Positions 1-10,194 of a stretch of DNA of 64,000 nucleotides are shown piece after piece. The translations under genes and the position numbers were made by a program. A model generated the notes under the pieces. The model was not told the DNA's origin and ran no database searches. It worked only from the letters and a program-made list of their open reading frames with translations. Numbering within the stretch: the stretch's first letter is position 1; every line of letters begins with the position of its first letter. Origin of the DNA: Cobetia marina (GTDB lineage Bacteria > Pseudomonadota > Gammaproteobacteria > Pseudomonadales > Halomonadaceae); NCBI RefSeq assembly GCF_001720485.1, contig NZ_CP017114.1, forward strand, positions 1,240,001-1,304,000. Reading direction: 5' to 3'.

Positions 1-962
<962 letters not shown>

Positions 963-1018
963 GCACTCATTCACGTATCGCGCCGTGAGGGCGTGAACAT
1001 ACGGAACAGGACAGCAAG

Positions 1019-3403
1019 ATGAAATTTTCCGAACAGTGGCTGCGTGAGTGGGTGTCGCCGGAACTGAACACCCAGCAGCTGGCCGATCAGGTCACCATGG
1101 CCGGTCTGGAAGTCGATGGTATCGAGCCCGTCGCCGGTGAGTTCACCGGTGTTGTCGTGGCCGAGGTCAAGGACAAGCAACCGCATCCGGAGGCTGATCG
1201 CCTCAACGTCTGTCAGGTGGATGATGGCAGTGGTGAGCTGGTGCAGGTCGTGTGTGGCGCGCCGAATGTCGCCGCCGGTCAGAAGGTGCTCTTCGCCCAA
1301 GTCGGCGCGAAGCTTCCGGGTGACTTCAAGATTCGCAAGGCCAAGCTGCGCGGTGTCGAATCCCGCGGCATGATCTGCGGTGCCTCCGAGCTGGGGCTGG
1401 AGGCGGAAGCCTCCGACGGCATCATGGTGCTGGCCGCGGATGCGCCGGTGGGCCGTGATGCCCGTGACTTCCTGAACCTCGACGACAGCGCCATCGAGGT
1501 CGATCTGACTCCGAACCGCGGTGACTGCCTGAGCGTCAAGGGCCTGGCACGCGAAGTCGGTGTGCTCAATCGTCTTGCCGTCACGGCACCGAGCATCGAG
1601 CCGGTCGCGGCCCAGATCGACGACACCTTCCCGGTCACCGTCAGTGCGCCGCAGGCCTGCCCGCGCTATCTGGGGCGTGTGGTGCGCGACGTCAATGTCG
1701 CCGCGACCACCCCGCTATGGCTCGAGGAGCGTCTGCGCCGCAGTGGTATCCGCAGCATCGACCCCGTCGTCGACGTCACCAACTACGTGCTGCTGGAGCT
1801 CGGTCAGCCGATGCACGCCTTCGATCTGGCGCGCCTGAACGGTGGCATCGAGGTGCGCATGGCGGCCGCTGAAGAGCCGCTGACGCTGCTCGACGGTCAG
1901 GAAGTCGCGCTACGTGACGACACCCTGGTCATCGCCGACGAGAAGGGCCCGCTGGCCATCGCTGGCGTGATGGGCGGCGAAGGCAGTGGCGTGAACGGCG
2001 AGACGCGCGACATCTTCTTCGAGTCGGCCTTCTTCGCGCCGTTGAGCGTGGCTGGCAAGGCGCGCAGCTATGGCCTGCACACCGACAGCTCGCATCGTTT
2101 CGAGCGGGGTGTGGACGCGCAGCTGCAGCGTGATGCCATCGAGCGGGCGACGGCTCTGCTGCTCGAGATCACCGGCGGCAAGCCGGGCCCGATCATCGAG
2201 GTCGCAAGCGACGCAGCGCTGCCCAAGGCCGCCGTCGTCAGCCTGAGCGGCGCCAGTGTCGAGCGCACGCTGGGCATGGCATTGCCGGATGCCGAGATCG
2301 TCGAGATCCTCGAGCGTCTGGGCATGCAGGTCGTGGCCGATGGCGAGAGCCAGTGGCAGGTGACGGTGCCGAGCTGGCGTTTCGATGTCAGCATCGAGGC
2401 TGACCTGATCGAGGAGCTGGCGCGCATCCACGGCTACAACAATCTGCCGGTCAGCCGCCCGAACGCGCGCCTGGCACCGGCCGTGGCCAATGAGACCACC
2501 CAGCCGCTGACCAGCCTGCGTCGTCAGCTGGTGGCGCGGGGCTATCAGGAAGCGATCAGCTACAGCTTCGTGGCGCCTGAGCTGCAGAAGACGCTGGACC
2601 CGCACGGAGTGGCGCCGGCACTGGCCAACCCGATTTCCAGCGACATGGCCGTGATGCGCAGCTCGCTGCTGCCGGGGCTGGTCAAGGCACTGAGTCACAA
2701 CCTCAATCGTCAGCAGTCGCGCGTGCGCCTGTTCGAGACCGGGCTTGTGTTCCGTGGTGAGCTGGACTCCCTCGAGCAGACACCGATGATCGGTGGCCTG
2801 ATCACCGGCGCACGTCTGCCGGAAGGCTGGAATGGCGGTCGTGACAAGGTCGACTTCTTCGATCTCAAGGGCGATGTCGAGGCACTGCTGGCACTGGGCG
2901 GCAACCTGGATGCCTGGCGTTTCGAGGCTGCCGAGCATCCGGCGCTTCATCCGGGTCAGTCCGCTCAGCTGTTCTTCAACGGCGAGCCGGCAGGCTGGAT
3001 GGGGGCTTTGCACCCGGCAGCGCGTGCCGAACTCGGCCTGAAGGTCGAGGTGTTCGTGTTCGAGATCACGCTGGCCGCTGCCTGTGCGGGCCGTCTGCCG
3101 CACTTTGCACCGCTCTCCAAGTATCCGGAAGTGCGTCGTGACCTGGCCTTCGTGGTCGAAGAGGGCGTGCACGTGCAGTCGCTGCTCGACGCCATCCGCT
3201 CGCAAGCCGGGGAATGGCTGACGGATCTGCGCCTGTTTGACGTCTATCAGGGCCAGGGGGTAGCCGATGGTCACAAGTCGCTCGCTCTGGGCTTGACCTG
3301 GCAGCATCCTTCGCGCACGCTGAATGATGAGGAAATCAATCAGTTAGTCGATGCGATCGTCGCCGATGGCCACACACGTTTCGGGGCGGCGCTGAGAGCA
3401 TGA
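1019..3403 (+). CDS. pheT: Phenylalanyl-tRNA synthetase beta subunit
   Basis: Beta subunit (794 residues, normal family length) of phenylalanyl-tRNA synthetase. It binds tRNA and carries the editing function that hydrolyses Tyr-tRNA-Phe. The N-terminal EMAP/tRNA-binding domain (about 40-150) has [15 protein letters not shown]3/B4 editing region follows (about 215-390), then B5 and a class II-like core, and a C-terminal ferredoxin-fold anticodon-binding domain (about 700-794) beginning [16 protein letters not shown]. The start ATG has an AGGAC-type ribosome site. The stop overlaps an ATG that opens the same frame as ihfA, indicating tight coupling in a pheST-ihfA operon. Confidence 0.97.
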   Translation: MKFSEQWLREWVSPELNTQQLADQVTMAGLEVDGIEPVAGEFTGVVVAEVKDKQPHPEADRLNVCQVDDGSGELVQVVCGAPNVAAGQKVLFAQVGAKLPGDFKIRKAKLRGVESRGMICGASELGLEAEASDGIMVLAADAPVGRDARDFLNLDDSAIEVDLTPNRGDCLSVKGLAREVGVLNRLAVTAPSIEPVAAQIDDTFPVTVSAPQACPRYLGRVVRDVNVAATTPLWLEERLRRSGIRSIDPVVDVTNYVLLELGQPMHAFDLARLNGGIEVRMAAAEEPLTLLDGQEVALRDDTLVIADEKGPLAIAGVMGGEGSGVNGETRDIFFESAFFAPLSVAGKARSYGLHTDSSHRFERGVDAQLQRDAIERATALLLEITGGKPGPIIEVASDAALPKAAVVSLSGASVERTLGMALPDAEIVEILERLGMQVVADGESQWQVTVPSWRFDVSIEADLIEELARIHGYNNLPVSRPNARLAPAVANETTQPLTSLRRQLVARGYQEAISYSFVAPELQKTLDPHGVAPALANPISSDMAVMRSSLLPGLVKALSHNLNRQQSRVRLFETGLVFRGELDSLEQTPMIGGLITGARLPEGWNGGRDKVDFFDLKGDVEALLALGGNLDAWRFEAAEHPALHPGQSAQLFFNGEPAGWMGALHPAARAELGLKVEVFVFEITLAAACAGRLPHFAPLSKYPEVRRDLAFVVEEGVHVQSLLDAIRSQAGEWLTDLRLFDVYQGQGVADGHKSLALGLTWQHPSRTLNDEEINQLVDAIVADGHTRFGAALRA

Positions 3404-3429
3404 GTCGCCACTTGAACGAGGGAGCGGAC

Positions 3430-3792
3430 ATGGGAGCGTTGACCAAGGCGGAACTCGCCGAGCATCTCCATGCAGAGCTTGGCATGTCCAAGCGCGAAGC
3501 CAAGTCGATGGTCGAAGTCTTCTTCGATGAGATTCGTGGCTGCCTGCGTGAGAACGAACAGGTGAAGCTGTCCGGTTTCGGCAACTTCGATCTGCGTGAC
3601 AAACGCGAGCGTCCGGGGCGCAATCCCAAGACAGGCGAGGAGATTCCGATCTCCGCGCGTCGCGTGGTGACCTTCCGTCCTGGCCAGAAACTCAAGGCTC
3701 GGGTGGATGAGTACGATGGCGAAGGCCATACCCATCAGCGCCTTGAGGAGCATGACGACCACGATGATCATCATGATGACGATGATCACTGA
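3430..3792 (+). CDS. ihfA: Integration host factor alpha subunit with His/Asp-rich C-terminal tail
   Basis: DNA-bending nucleoid protein that pairs with IhfB. I chose the ATG at 3430 (MGALTKAEL) because it aligns with the E. coli start MALTKAEM and has GGAGCGG just upstream; the in-frame ATG at 3400 overlapping pheT is possible but less likely. The DNABII core (residues 1-93) is typical, with [13 protein letters not shown] and the beta-arm [11 protein letters not shown]. The protein is 120 residues, about 20 longer than E. coli IhfA. The extra residues (about 94-120) are an unusual tail with seven histidines and many aspartates, ending [10 protein letters not shown] strong bidirectional terminator follows. 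Confidence 0.95.
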   Translation: MGALTKAELAEHLHAELGMSKREAKSMVEVFFDEIRGCLRENEQVKLSGFGNFDLRDKRERPGRNPKTGEEIPISARRVVTFRPGQKLKARVDEYDGEGHTHQRLEEHDDHDDHHDDDDH

Positions 3793-3857
3793 GGTCGCTG
3801 GTCGAAGCCGTTGCCGTTGAGCCATTGACAGCTTCGCCGCTCCTGTCGTTCGAGTGA

Positions 3858-3886
3858 AAAGCCCCGATGCCCTGCATCGGGGCTTT
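3858..3886. terminator. Bidirectional terminator, ihfA / ktrB
   Basis: Perfect 13-bp stem (3858-3870 with 3874-3886) with a 3-base loop, starting AAAGCCCCG and ending CGGGGCTTT. The A and T runs on either side let it work on both strands. It sits between the convergent ihfA and ktrB genes. Confidence 0.9.
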
Positions 3887-3930
3887 CGTCGTTCAGGGGG
3901 AGAGAAAGTGCGTCAGGCAAGTCGTGCTGC

Positions 3931-5325
3931 CTAGCCGATGGAGAGTTCGGTGCGTGCATAGCTGACGCCGGGACGGCTGCGGGTCGCCAGCAGGTAACCC
4001 AGTGCCAGCGGGCCGGTGCGTCCCAGCAACATGGTGATGATGATCAACCACTGTCCGGGAGCGGAAAGCTCCGGCGTCACCCCCAGGCTCAGTCCCACGG
4101 TGCCGAACGCCGAGACCGTCTCGAAGGCCAACGACCGGAAGTCGTGGTCGGGGTCGGTGATGGTCAGCCCGAACAGCATGCTGAAGATCAACAGCATGCC
4201 GGCCAAGGCCACGGCGATGGCCTTGAAGACAGTCTCGTCTCCGATACGGCGGCCATGCAGGGTCGGTGAGTGTCTCTGGCGCAGGAAGGCGCGAGTGGTC
4301 AGCAGCAGCACCACGAAGGTGGTGATCTTGATGCCACTGGCCGTCGAGCCACTCCCGCCACCGATGAACATCATCGCCATGGTCCAGAGGGTCGAGGCCT
4401 GTGTCATCGCGGAGGTATCGAACATGCTGAAGCCGGCGGTACGGGGCGTCACTGCCATGAAGGCTGCTGAGATGAAGCGTTCGCCATGATCACGCATGCC
4501 TGCCAGGGTATCGGGGTTGCCCCATTCAAGCGCCAGTATCACCACCAGGCTCAACAGGTTGAGTGCGATGGTGGCTTCCAGCACCAGGCGTGTCTGTACG
4601 GAGAAGCGTGAGGGGTGCAGCAGCACGCGCCACCCATGCTCACGCCTGCGCTCGCGCAGTTCGCCGATCACGGCAAAGCCGATGCCACCCGTCATGAAGA
4701 GCAGGCTGATGACGCTTGCGACCAGCGGGTTGCGGGATTCGCGCAACAGGCTGTCCGGCCACAGGGTGAAGCCGGCATTGTTGAAGGCCGAGACCGAGTG
4801 GAAGAGGCTCAGCCACATGCCGCGTCCCCAACCATGGCGTGGCATCCATTCGAGCGCCAGCAGCAGAGCGCCGCCCAGTTCAAGTGTCACCGCAAAGGCG
4901 GTGATGACCCTGAGCAGTCGGCCGATCTCGCGTGAGCTGCTGCGGTTGAGCGCTTCACGCAGCAGGCTGGTCTGATGCATCGGCAGTCGTTGCCCCAGCA
5001 TCACCAGTGACAGGGCGGCGATGGTCATGAAACCGAGGCCGCCCAGCTGGATCAATACTAGCACGACGGCCTGCCCGGCGAAGGTGAACTCGCTGAGCGG
5101 GGTGACGGAAAGCCCGGTGACGGTCACCGCCGAGGTGGCGGTAAACAGTGCCGACAGCCAGCTGAGGCCCTCCTGATGCATGCCTGGCAGTTTCAGCAGG
5201 CAGGCCCCCAGCATGCTGAGTCCCAGAAAGCCGCCCAGCAGGATCTCCGGAGGCGACAGGTGGATGATGGGGCCACGTGGGCCACGGGTCAGGGGGCGAA
5301 GATAGCGTCGGTAGCGCTGCCTCAC
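3931..5325 (-). CDS. ktrB: KtrB/TrkH-family potassium transporter membrane subunit
   Basis: Inner-membrane potassium (probably Na+-dependent) translocating subunit, 464 residues, close to KtrB length. It has the four pore-loop repeats of the Trk/Ktr/HKT superfamily: P1 around SAVTVTGLS, P2 around FNNAGFTL, P3 around TPRTAGF, and P4 around SAFGTVGLS, each with the filter glycine. The gene overlaps the upstream ktrA by 4 bases, so the two are translationally coupled. The partner has a single RCK unit rather than the doubled TrkA form, which favours Ktr over Trk. It probably serves osmotic potassium uptake in a marine or halophilic host. Confidence 0.9.
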   Translation of the reverse strand: MRQRYRRYLRPLTRGPRGPIIHLSPPEILLGGFLGLSMLGACLLKLPGMHQEGLSWLSALFTATSAVTVTGLSVTPLSEFTFAGQAVVLVLIQLGGLGFMTIAALSLVMLGQRLPMHQTSLLREALNRSSSREIGRLLRVITAFAVTLELGGALLLALEWMPRHGWGRGMWLSLFHSVSAFNNAGFTLWPDSLLRESRNPLVASVISLLFMTGGIGFAVIGELRERRREHGWRVLLHPSRFSVQTRLVLEATIALNLLSLVVILALEWGNPDTLAGMRDHGERFISAAFMAVTPRTAGFSMFDTSAMTQASTLWTMAMMFIGGGSGSTASGIKITTFVVLLLTTRAFLRQRHSPTLHGRRIGDETVFKAIAVALAGMLLIFSMLFGLTITDPDHDFRSLAFETVSAFGTVGLSLGVTPELSAPGQWLIIITMLLGRTGPLALGYLLATRSRPGVSYARTELSIG

Positions 5326-5975
5326 AGATGGGCCCCCAGCTTGCGCAGTGCGCTCAGTTCGCCGATCAGTACCAGATGATCGCCAGCGGACAGCCGCGTA
5401 CTGCCGGAAGGCTTGCGATCGAGTGTCGCGCCCTTGCGCAAGGCGATCACGCTGATGTCCTCATCGATGGGGAGCTGATCGAGCTGTTGGCAGTCATCGC
5501 ACAGACGCTCGCTGACCTCCAGCTCGACCACGAACTGGTGATCGCCCAGGTGGATGAAGTCGACCATGGCGTGATAGGCGAGGCTTTCCGCCACCCGCAC
5601 GCCCAGGTCGTACTCCGGGTGCACGATGTGGTCCACGCCCAGACGGCTGAGCAGCTTGTGATGCGCATCCGAGGTCGCCTTGACCCACAGTTCCCTGGCA
5701 CCGAGTTCCTTGGCCAGCAGCGCGCAGATCAGGCTCTGCTCCATCGAGTCGGCCAGATCGATCAACACGGCGTCGAACTGTTCGAGGCCAAGCTCACGCA
5801 GGGCATGCTCATCGGTCGGGTCGGCAATGACGGCCTGATTGAGCAGGTCCGCCATGGCATTGAGACGTTTCTCATCGAGATCCACGCCGAGCACTTCATG
5901 GTCGTGGCGCCTGAGCTCCCGCGCGACGGTACTGCCGAAATACCCCAGTCCGATCACCGCGAATTGACGATGCAT
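5322..5975 (-). CDS. ktrA: KtrA regulatory RCK subunit of potassium uptake
   Basis: Cytoplasmic regulatory subunit of the Ktr potassium uptake system (217 residues, the usual KtrA size). The N-terminal RCK_N Rossmann domain begins FAVIGLGYFGSTVA, with the GxGxxG nucleotide-binding turn at residues 9-14 and an acidic residue after strand 2 (GVDLDE). Such rings bind ATP/ADP and NAD(H) in this family. The C-terminal RCK_C domain covers about 140-217. It is the first gene of a two-gene operon with ktrB. Its promoter must lie in the 408-base gap shared with the divergent NSS transporter. Confidence 0.92.
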   Translation of the reverse strand: MHRQFAVIGLGYFGSTVARELRRHDHEVLGVDLDEKRLNAMADLLNQAVIADPTDEHALRELGLEQFDAVLIDLADSMEQSLICALLAKELGARELWVKATSDAHHKLLSRLGVDHIVHPEYDLGVRVAESLAYHAMVDFIHLGDHQFVVELEVSERLCDDCQQLDQLPIDEDISVIALRKGATLDRKPSGSTRLSAGDHLVLIGELSALRKLGAHL

Positions 5976-6383
5976 GACGACTCCTTGTCTGCGCTGCTTG
6001 AGAGGGCGAGATACCTGTCAGCTCAGCGAATTCCGAGGCTCTGCCGCTAGCGCTTTCAGGTGCGCTCATGGATGAGCTTACTCCAGTGACTCGTCGATGT
6101 CGGCTTCCGCACTGATCCTCGCCCGGCATGGACTTCCCTTGCCAAGCGCCTGCTCTGATAGTCGTTTCAAATGTTACCAATTAGCAGTGGCTGATGTAGA
6201 GTGAATGGCGTCGCTTGGTAATGGCGCTATCGCAGACGTTTTGCGAGGTGCGTGTGGGGATTTTCCACAGGAATCGCGGACGAACATCCTTCTTATCAGT
6301 AAAATGGTCTGCGTGAGCACCCGAGACGGCAAGGCGTTGCGTCGATCACCACTGGCTCACAACAATAACTCGTAAGGTATTCC
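5976..6383. other. Divergent intergenic region, ktrA / NSS transporter
   Basis: Control region for two divergent transport genes. Visible elements are a TTACCAA (6174-6180) and TTGGTAA (6215-6221) inverted pair, a TGTGG/CCACA pair at 6253-6269, and a TAAAAT -10-like hexamer at 6300-6305 without a convincing -35. I see no gene. Confidence 0.4.
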
Positions 6384-7841
6384 ATGACGGCAAGACAGCA
6401 ACCCAAGAATCTCTGGATCAGTCGCTGGGGGTTCATCCTTGCAGCTACCGGTTCCGCGGTAGGGCTGGGCAATATCTGGAAGTTTCCCTATATCACCGGT
6501 GAATATGGCGGAGGCGCCTTCGTGCTGGTGTATCTGGCCTGCATTCTCGCCGTGGGCGTGCCCGTGATGATGGCGGAGATCGCCTTCGGGCGTCGTGGTC
6601 GCGGCAGCCCCATCGAGGCGATCGCCAACCTGGCCCGGGAAGCGGGGGCCAGCCCGCTGTGGAAGGTCTTCGGTTGGATGGCGATGCTGGCCGGCTTCAT
6701 GATCCTGTCGTTCTATGTCGTGGTCGCGGGGTGGTCCTTCAGCTACCTGTGGAAGATGGCCAGCGGGTCGCTGTCCGGACATGGCGTCGCTGAGCTGGGC
6801 GGTATCTTCGAGGCTGGCAACGCCAATCCCTGGGCACTGGGTGGCTGGGCGACGCTGGTGACGGTAGTGACCATGCTGATCGTCGGGCGTGGCGTGCAGG
6901 AGGGGGTCGAGAAGAGCGTGCGCTGGATGATGCCGGGCATGGTGATCATGCTGTTGATCATGATCGGCTACGCCCTGACCTCCGGCAACTTCTCGGCAGG
7001 CTTCCACTTCCTGTTCGACTTCGATGTCTCCCGATTGAGCAGTGAGGGCGTGCTGGCCGCGCTGGGGCATGCCTTCTTCACCCTGTCGCTGGCCTCCGGC
7101 GCCATCCTGACCTACGGCTCCTATCTGCCGTCAGGCACCTCCATCGCTCGCACCACCTTCACGGTCGCGATCGCCGATACGCTGGTGGCGCTGATGGCGG
7201 GACTCGCGATCTTCCCGATCATCTTCGCCAATGGCATGGACCCGTCCTCCGGTCCGGGGCTGATCTTCATGAGCCTGCCGGTGGCCTTCAACCAGATGCC
7301 CTTCGGTCAGCTGTTCGGGGTACTGTTCTTCGCGATGCTCTCCATTGCCGCCTTGACGTCCGCGATCTCGATGATCGAGGCCACCGTCGCCTGGCTGAGC
7401 GAGAACCGCAACATGAGTCGCACCAAGGCATCGTGGCTTGCCGGAAGCGTGTTGTGGCTGGTCGCGATGTTCGCGATGCTGTCCTTCAATCTGGGCGCGG
7501 ACTGGACCCTGGCCGGCAAGCACTTCTTCGACTGGCTGGATTACCTGACCTCGCGCTGGATGATGCCGATCGGTGGCATCGCCATGGCGCTGCTGGCCGG
7601 TTTCGTCTTCAAGAGCAGCATGTTGCGCGATGAGCTGGATCTGAGTGAGGGAGGCTACCGTATCTGGCTGTTCATGATTCGCTATGTCAGCCCGATCTGC
7701 ATCGTGGCGATCTTCATTGATGCGCTTGGCGTGGCGGCCCTGAGTCTAGAGGACTGGCCGTATTTCCTGGGGGCCATCGTGCTGGCCTGCGGGGCAGGAG
7801 AGACGCTGTCACCGCGTCTGCGTGGGCCTCGCGTCGCCTGA
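6384..7841 (+). CDS. Neurotransmitter:sodium symporter (NSS) family transporter
   Basis: Sodium-coupled transporter of the SLC6/LeuT fold, 485 residues with about 12 membrane segments. The TM1 signature is complete: SRWGFILAATGSAVGLGNIW, followed by KFPY and GGGAFVLVY, including the unwound-helix residues that bind Na+ and substrate. TM6 carries the SLASGAILTYGSY region. Bacterial members import amino acids (Leu, Trp, Tyr or similar); the substrate here cannot be read from sequence. The start ATG follows a TAAGG ribosome site. It appears to be a single-gene unit ending at a strong terminator. Confidence 0.9.
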   Translation: MTARQQPKNLWISRWGFILAATGSAVGLGNIWKFPYITGEYGGGAFVLVYLACILAVGVPVMMAEIAFGRRGRGSPIEAIANLAREAGASPLWKVFGWMAMLAGFMILSFYVVVAGWSFSYLWKMASGSLSGHGVAELGGIFEAGNANPWALGGWATLVTVVTMLIVGRGVQEGVEKSVRWMMPGMVIMLLIMIGYALTSGNFSAGFHFLFDFDVSRLSSEGVLAALGHAFFTLSLASGAILTYGSYLPSGTSIARTTFTVAIADTLVALMAGLAIFPIIFANGMDPSSGPGLIFMSLPVAFNQMPFGQLFGVLFFAMLSIAALTSAISMIEATVAWLSENRNMSRTKASWLAGSVLWLVAMFAMLSFNLGADWTLAGKHFFDWLDYLTSRWMMPIGGIAMALLAGFVFKSSMLRDELDLSEGGYRIWLFMIRYVSPICIVAIFIDALGVAALSLEDWPYFLGAIVLACGAGETLSPRLRGPRVA

Positions 7842-7881
7842 CGAGCCAGAGAGTCGAGGGCTTTCAGGCCCTGGAATGACG

Positions 7882-7915
7882 AGACGCCCCCGTCGCGAAA
7901 GCGGCGGGGGCGTCT
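7882..7915. terminator. Terminator after NSS transporter gene
   Basis: A 15-bp GC-rich stem (7882-7896 with 7901-7915, one G-T wobble) with a GAAA tetraloop, starting AGACGCCCCCG. It lies between the NSS gene and convergent lapB. Confidence 0.88.
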
Positions 7916-7940
7916 TGCATCCTGCTCGGGCGCACTTGGT

Positions 7941-7994
7941 CTGACGTGCTTGTGCTGACGTGCTTGGTCTGACGGGCTTGAACTGACGGGCTGG
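7941..7994. repeat. 14-bp tandem repeat, four units
   Basis: Four units of the core CTGACG(T/G)GCTTG start at 7941, 7955, 7969 and 7983, an exact 14-base period. The first two units are CTGACGTGCTTG and the last two have drifted to CTGACGGGCT. It lies in the space between two convergent genes and has no obvious coding role. Confidence 0.8.
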
Positions 7995-8025
7995 TCCAGA
8001 TGAGCGAGTCACGGAATGCGGGGGC

Positions 8026-9204
8026 TCATTCGCCTTCCAGTCCGGTGATCGGCTTGACGGTACCCCAGTGGCGACATTTCGGGCATTGCCACAGCAGCAT
8101 CGAGGCCTCGAATCCGCAGCGGTGGCAGCGATGGCGAGGGCGTGCCTCGATCAGCTGCTGGGTATGGCGCTTGAGCAGGCTGAAGCGCTGGGTCTCGCGC
8201 TCATCGGCATCCAGCAGGTACAGGTCGAGCAGATAGTCGACGCCCCGCAGGCTGGGGTGGCGATGCAATTGCTCGCTGGCGAAGCTGACAGCGGCCTCGA
8301 CTCCTTCCCGGCGCTCGATCAACTGGGCGAGACTGACCACCGTGGTGGTATAGGGGCCGCGCTCGACTTCCTGCTGCAGATAGCGCACCAGTCCGCTTTC
8401 GTCGTCCAGCATGTGGAATGCCTTGCCGAGCGGTTCGAGAATGATGGGAGTGAAACCGGTGTCCTGACGCGGAATGCGCTGCAGCAGGCGAATGCTCTGC
8501 TTGTAGTTGGCATGCTCGTATTCGATCTCGGCCAGCATCCAGTTGGCGCGCACACATTTCTCATCCGTGGAGAGTGCCTGCTTGAGGCGCTTGCGCGCCA
8601 CCGCCTGACTGCCTTCGAGGATATCGAGGGCCGCCAGTTCGCAGTGCCAGTGGGCGGCGGCGCGTCGGATGCCACCTTCCTGACGCAGGATGGGGTGCGC
8701 GACCTCGAGGGCAGCCTCCCATTCTCGCTCACGCTCGAGCAGGTCGATCAGGAGGCGTCGGCCAGCGCGACGATGGTCATCGTGCTGGGCCTGCTTGAGG
8801 AGGGTTTCCAGCAGCTTCTCGGCGCGGTCGTAGACACCGCTGCGCATGAAGTCGCGGGCCAGTTCCAGCTGTACGCGTTCGCCCTGCTCGCTGTCGAGGG
8901 CCGGGCGTGCCAGCAGATTCTGGTGGATCTTGACGGCGCGGTCGACCTCCCCGCGACTGCGGTACAGGTTACCCAGCGCGATGTGGGTATCGACCGTGTC
9001 GCTGTTGACTTCCAAGGCCTGTACGAAGGTTTCGATGGCGCGATCAGGCTGCTCGTTGAGCAGATGATTGAGGCCAACGAAATAGTCGCGGGACAAGGTG
9101 GCAGGGGCGGGAGTTTGCGTAGTGGGGCGACGATCACGTCGCCCCAGCCAGAACCCGATGGCAATGGCGGCCATCAGCAGTCCCAGCAGTATCAGGTCAG
9201 GCAT
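8026..9204 (-). CDS. lapB: LapB (YciM), LPS biosynthesis regulator with TPRs and rubredoxin-like domain
   Basis: Inner-membrane-anchored, cytoplasm-facing protein that helps FtsH degrade LpxC and so balances LPS synthesis (known from E. coli LapB). It is 392 residues, matching the family. One N-terminal membrane helix (about 1-18) is followed by LSRDYFVGLNHLL, then TPR helices (about 35-350) including LGNLYRSRGEVDRA. A C-terminal rubredoxin-like zinc ribbon has two CxxC pairs (CHRCGF and CPKC) followed by KPITGLEGE. It directly abuts lapA upstream with no gap, forming ihfB-lapA-lapB. Confidence 0.96.
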   Translation of the reverse strand: MPDLILLGLLMAAIAIGFWLGRRDRRPTTQTPAPATLSRDYFVGLNHLLNEQPDRAIETFVQALEVNSDTVDTHIALGNLYRSRGEVDRAVKIHQNLLARPALDSEQGERVQLELARDFMRSGVYDRAEKLLETLLKQAQHDDHRRAGRRLLIDLLEREREWEAALEVAHPILRQEGGIRRAAAHWHCELAALDILEGSQAVARKRLKQALSTDEKCVRANWMLAEIEYEHANYKQSIRLLQRIPRQDTGFTPIILEPLGKAFHMLDDESGLVRYLQQEVERGPYTTTVVSLAQLIERREGVEAAVSFASEQLHRHPSLRGVDYLLDLYLLDADERETQRFSLLKRHTQQLIEARPRHRCHRCGFEASMLLWQCPKCRHWGTVKPITGLEGE

Positions 9205-9510
9205 TTATGCCACTTCCTTGATCTCCTGGATGCGCAGCTGGTCCAGTTCCTTGCGTTGCTGCTGGTTGCGGCGCTGCGCGCGGGTCAACAGCGTGCGCAG
9301 GCGCAGATACATGCCGGTCATGGCGATCATGCCGAGCACGACGCCGATGGCCAGTGAAAACAGCAGCCACATGGAAAGTGAGGCAGCCGGCAGCTCGAGC
9401 CAGATGAGGTCGAGAGGCACGGTTTGCTGGTTGTGAACGGCAAACAGGATGCCGACCAGCAGAACGATCAGCAGGATCACGGCCAGAACGAGACCTTTTA
9501 GCCAGCGCAT
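9205..9510 (-). CDS. lapA: LapA (YciS) membrane protein
   Basis: Small inner-membrane protein (101 residues) of the LapA family, partner of LapB in LPS assembly. Two hydrophobic helices are clear: about 5-24 (GLVLAVILLIVLLVGILFAV) and about 41-64. A basic, glutamine-rich coiled tail follows, with RRNQQQRKELDQL. The HNQQTVPLDL segment between the helices is characteristic of the family. Its stop is adjacent to the lapB start. Confidence 0.92.
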   Translation of the reverse strand: MRWLKGLVLAVILLIVLLVGILFAVHNQQTVPLDLIWLELPAASLSMWLLFSLAIGVVLGMIAMTGMYLRLRTLLTRAQRRNQQQRKELDQLRIQEIKEVA

Positions 9511-9629
9511 AACGGTTTCCTTGTCATGAAATGCAGTCGTGAATCATCGCCTGGCGAGTGTATCACCGGGCAAGCCGTGAGTCTCGACGTCAGCCGTGCG
9601 GCCTGAGGCCAGGCCGATGCCTTGTGGGC

Positions 9630-9926
9630 TCAGTAGCCGAGCGCGCGGCTGGCATCGACCTGTTCGCGCAGTTCCTTGCCCGGTTTGAAGTGCGGGACGA
9701 ACTTGCCGTCCAGCTGGACGGGCTCTCCGGTCTTCGGGTTGCGTCCCAGACGCGGCTCACGGTAGTGCAGCGAGAAGCTGCCGAACCCGCGAATCTCCAC
9801 GCGCCCCCCGTGGGCCAGCGCATCAGTGACATCATCGAGGATGATGCGAACGGCGGCTTCTACATCCTTGAGCGACAACTCAGGCTGTCGCATGGCTATC
9901 TGTTCGATCAGCTCGGACTTGGTCAT
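9630..9926 (-). CDS. ihfB: Integration host factor beta subunit
   Basis: Beta subunit of IHF, 98 residues from the ATG at 9926. This start gives [11 protein letters not shown], matching E. coli IhfB, and has GGAGAG at the right distance; an upstream in-frame ATG would add seven unmatched residues. The core has [12 protein letters not shown] and the beta-arm [10 protein letters not shown] with its intercalating proline, then [17 protein letters not shown] sequence. It heads an ihfB-lapA-lapB unit. In many relatives rpsA lies directly upstream of ihfB, but here the upstream neighbour is divergent sdhE. Confidence 0.96.
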   Translation of the reverse strand: MTKSELIEQIAMRQPELSLKDVEAAVRIILDDVTDALAHGGRVEIRGFGSFSLHYREPRLGRNPKTGEPVQLDGKFVPHFKPGKELREQVDASRALGY

Positions 9927-10035
9927 CGGATCTCTCCATGCCTGCACCCTAGCGGGAAGGGTGATCGTGATGCGGCTGTCAGATGACCTCTTGTCGTCTG
10001 ACGGACCCCCGCATCCTTGTGATTGTTATCTCCTC

Positions 10036-10064
10036 AGCATAATGGGCAAATCCTGAGAAAACAA
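10036..10064 (-). promoter_or_regulatory. Candidate sigma-70 promoter for ihfB
   Basis: On the minus strand TTGTTT (10059-10064) is separated by 17 bases from TATGCT (10036-10041). It points toward ihfB, leaving a leader of about 100 bases. No other strong hexamer pair was noticed nearby. Confidence 0.45.
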
Positions 10065-10155
10065 CGCACTACGAACATCATTGCCCATCACGACATGGAT
10101 TGCCAATTCCTGTCGTGGCAAAGGGTCAACGGATGCTGCCAGACTCCCCCTCGGG

Positions 10156-10161
10156 TATACT
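10156..10161 (+). promoter_or_regulatory. Candidate -10 element for sdhE
   Basis: TATACT lies 33 bases before the sdhE ATG. No good -35 is present at 16-18 bases (ATGCTG at 17), so this is a weak call. Confidence 0.35.
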
Positions 10162-10194
10162 GCGGGCATTGATGTGACGACTGAGGTTCGGGCA

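Noticed and set aside
1910..3307. 465-codon minus-strand open frame opposite pheT
   Set aside because: A high-GC antisense shadow of a clear pheT gene; the translation has no domain features.
6261..6269. TTTTCCACA as a DnaA box / replication origin
   Set aside because: Single one-mismatch box with no cluster, AT-rich unwinding element or dnaA/dnaN nearby.
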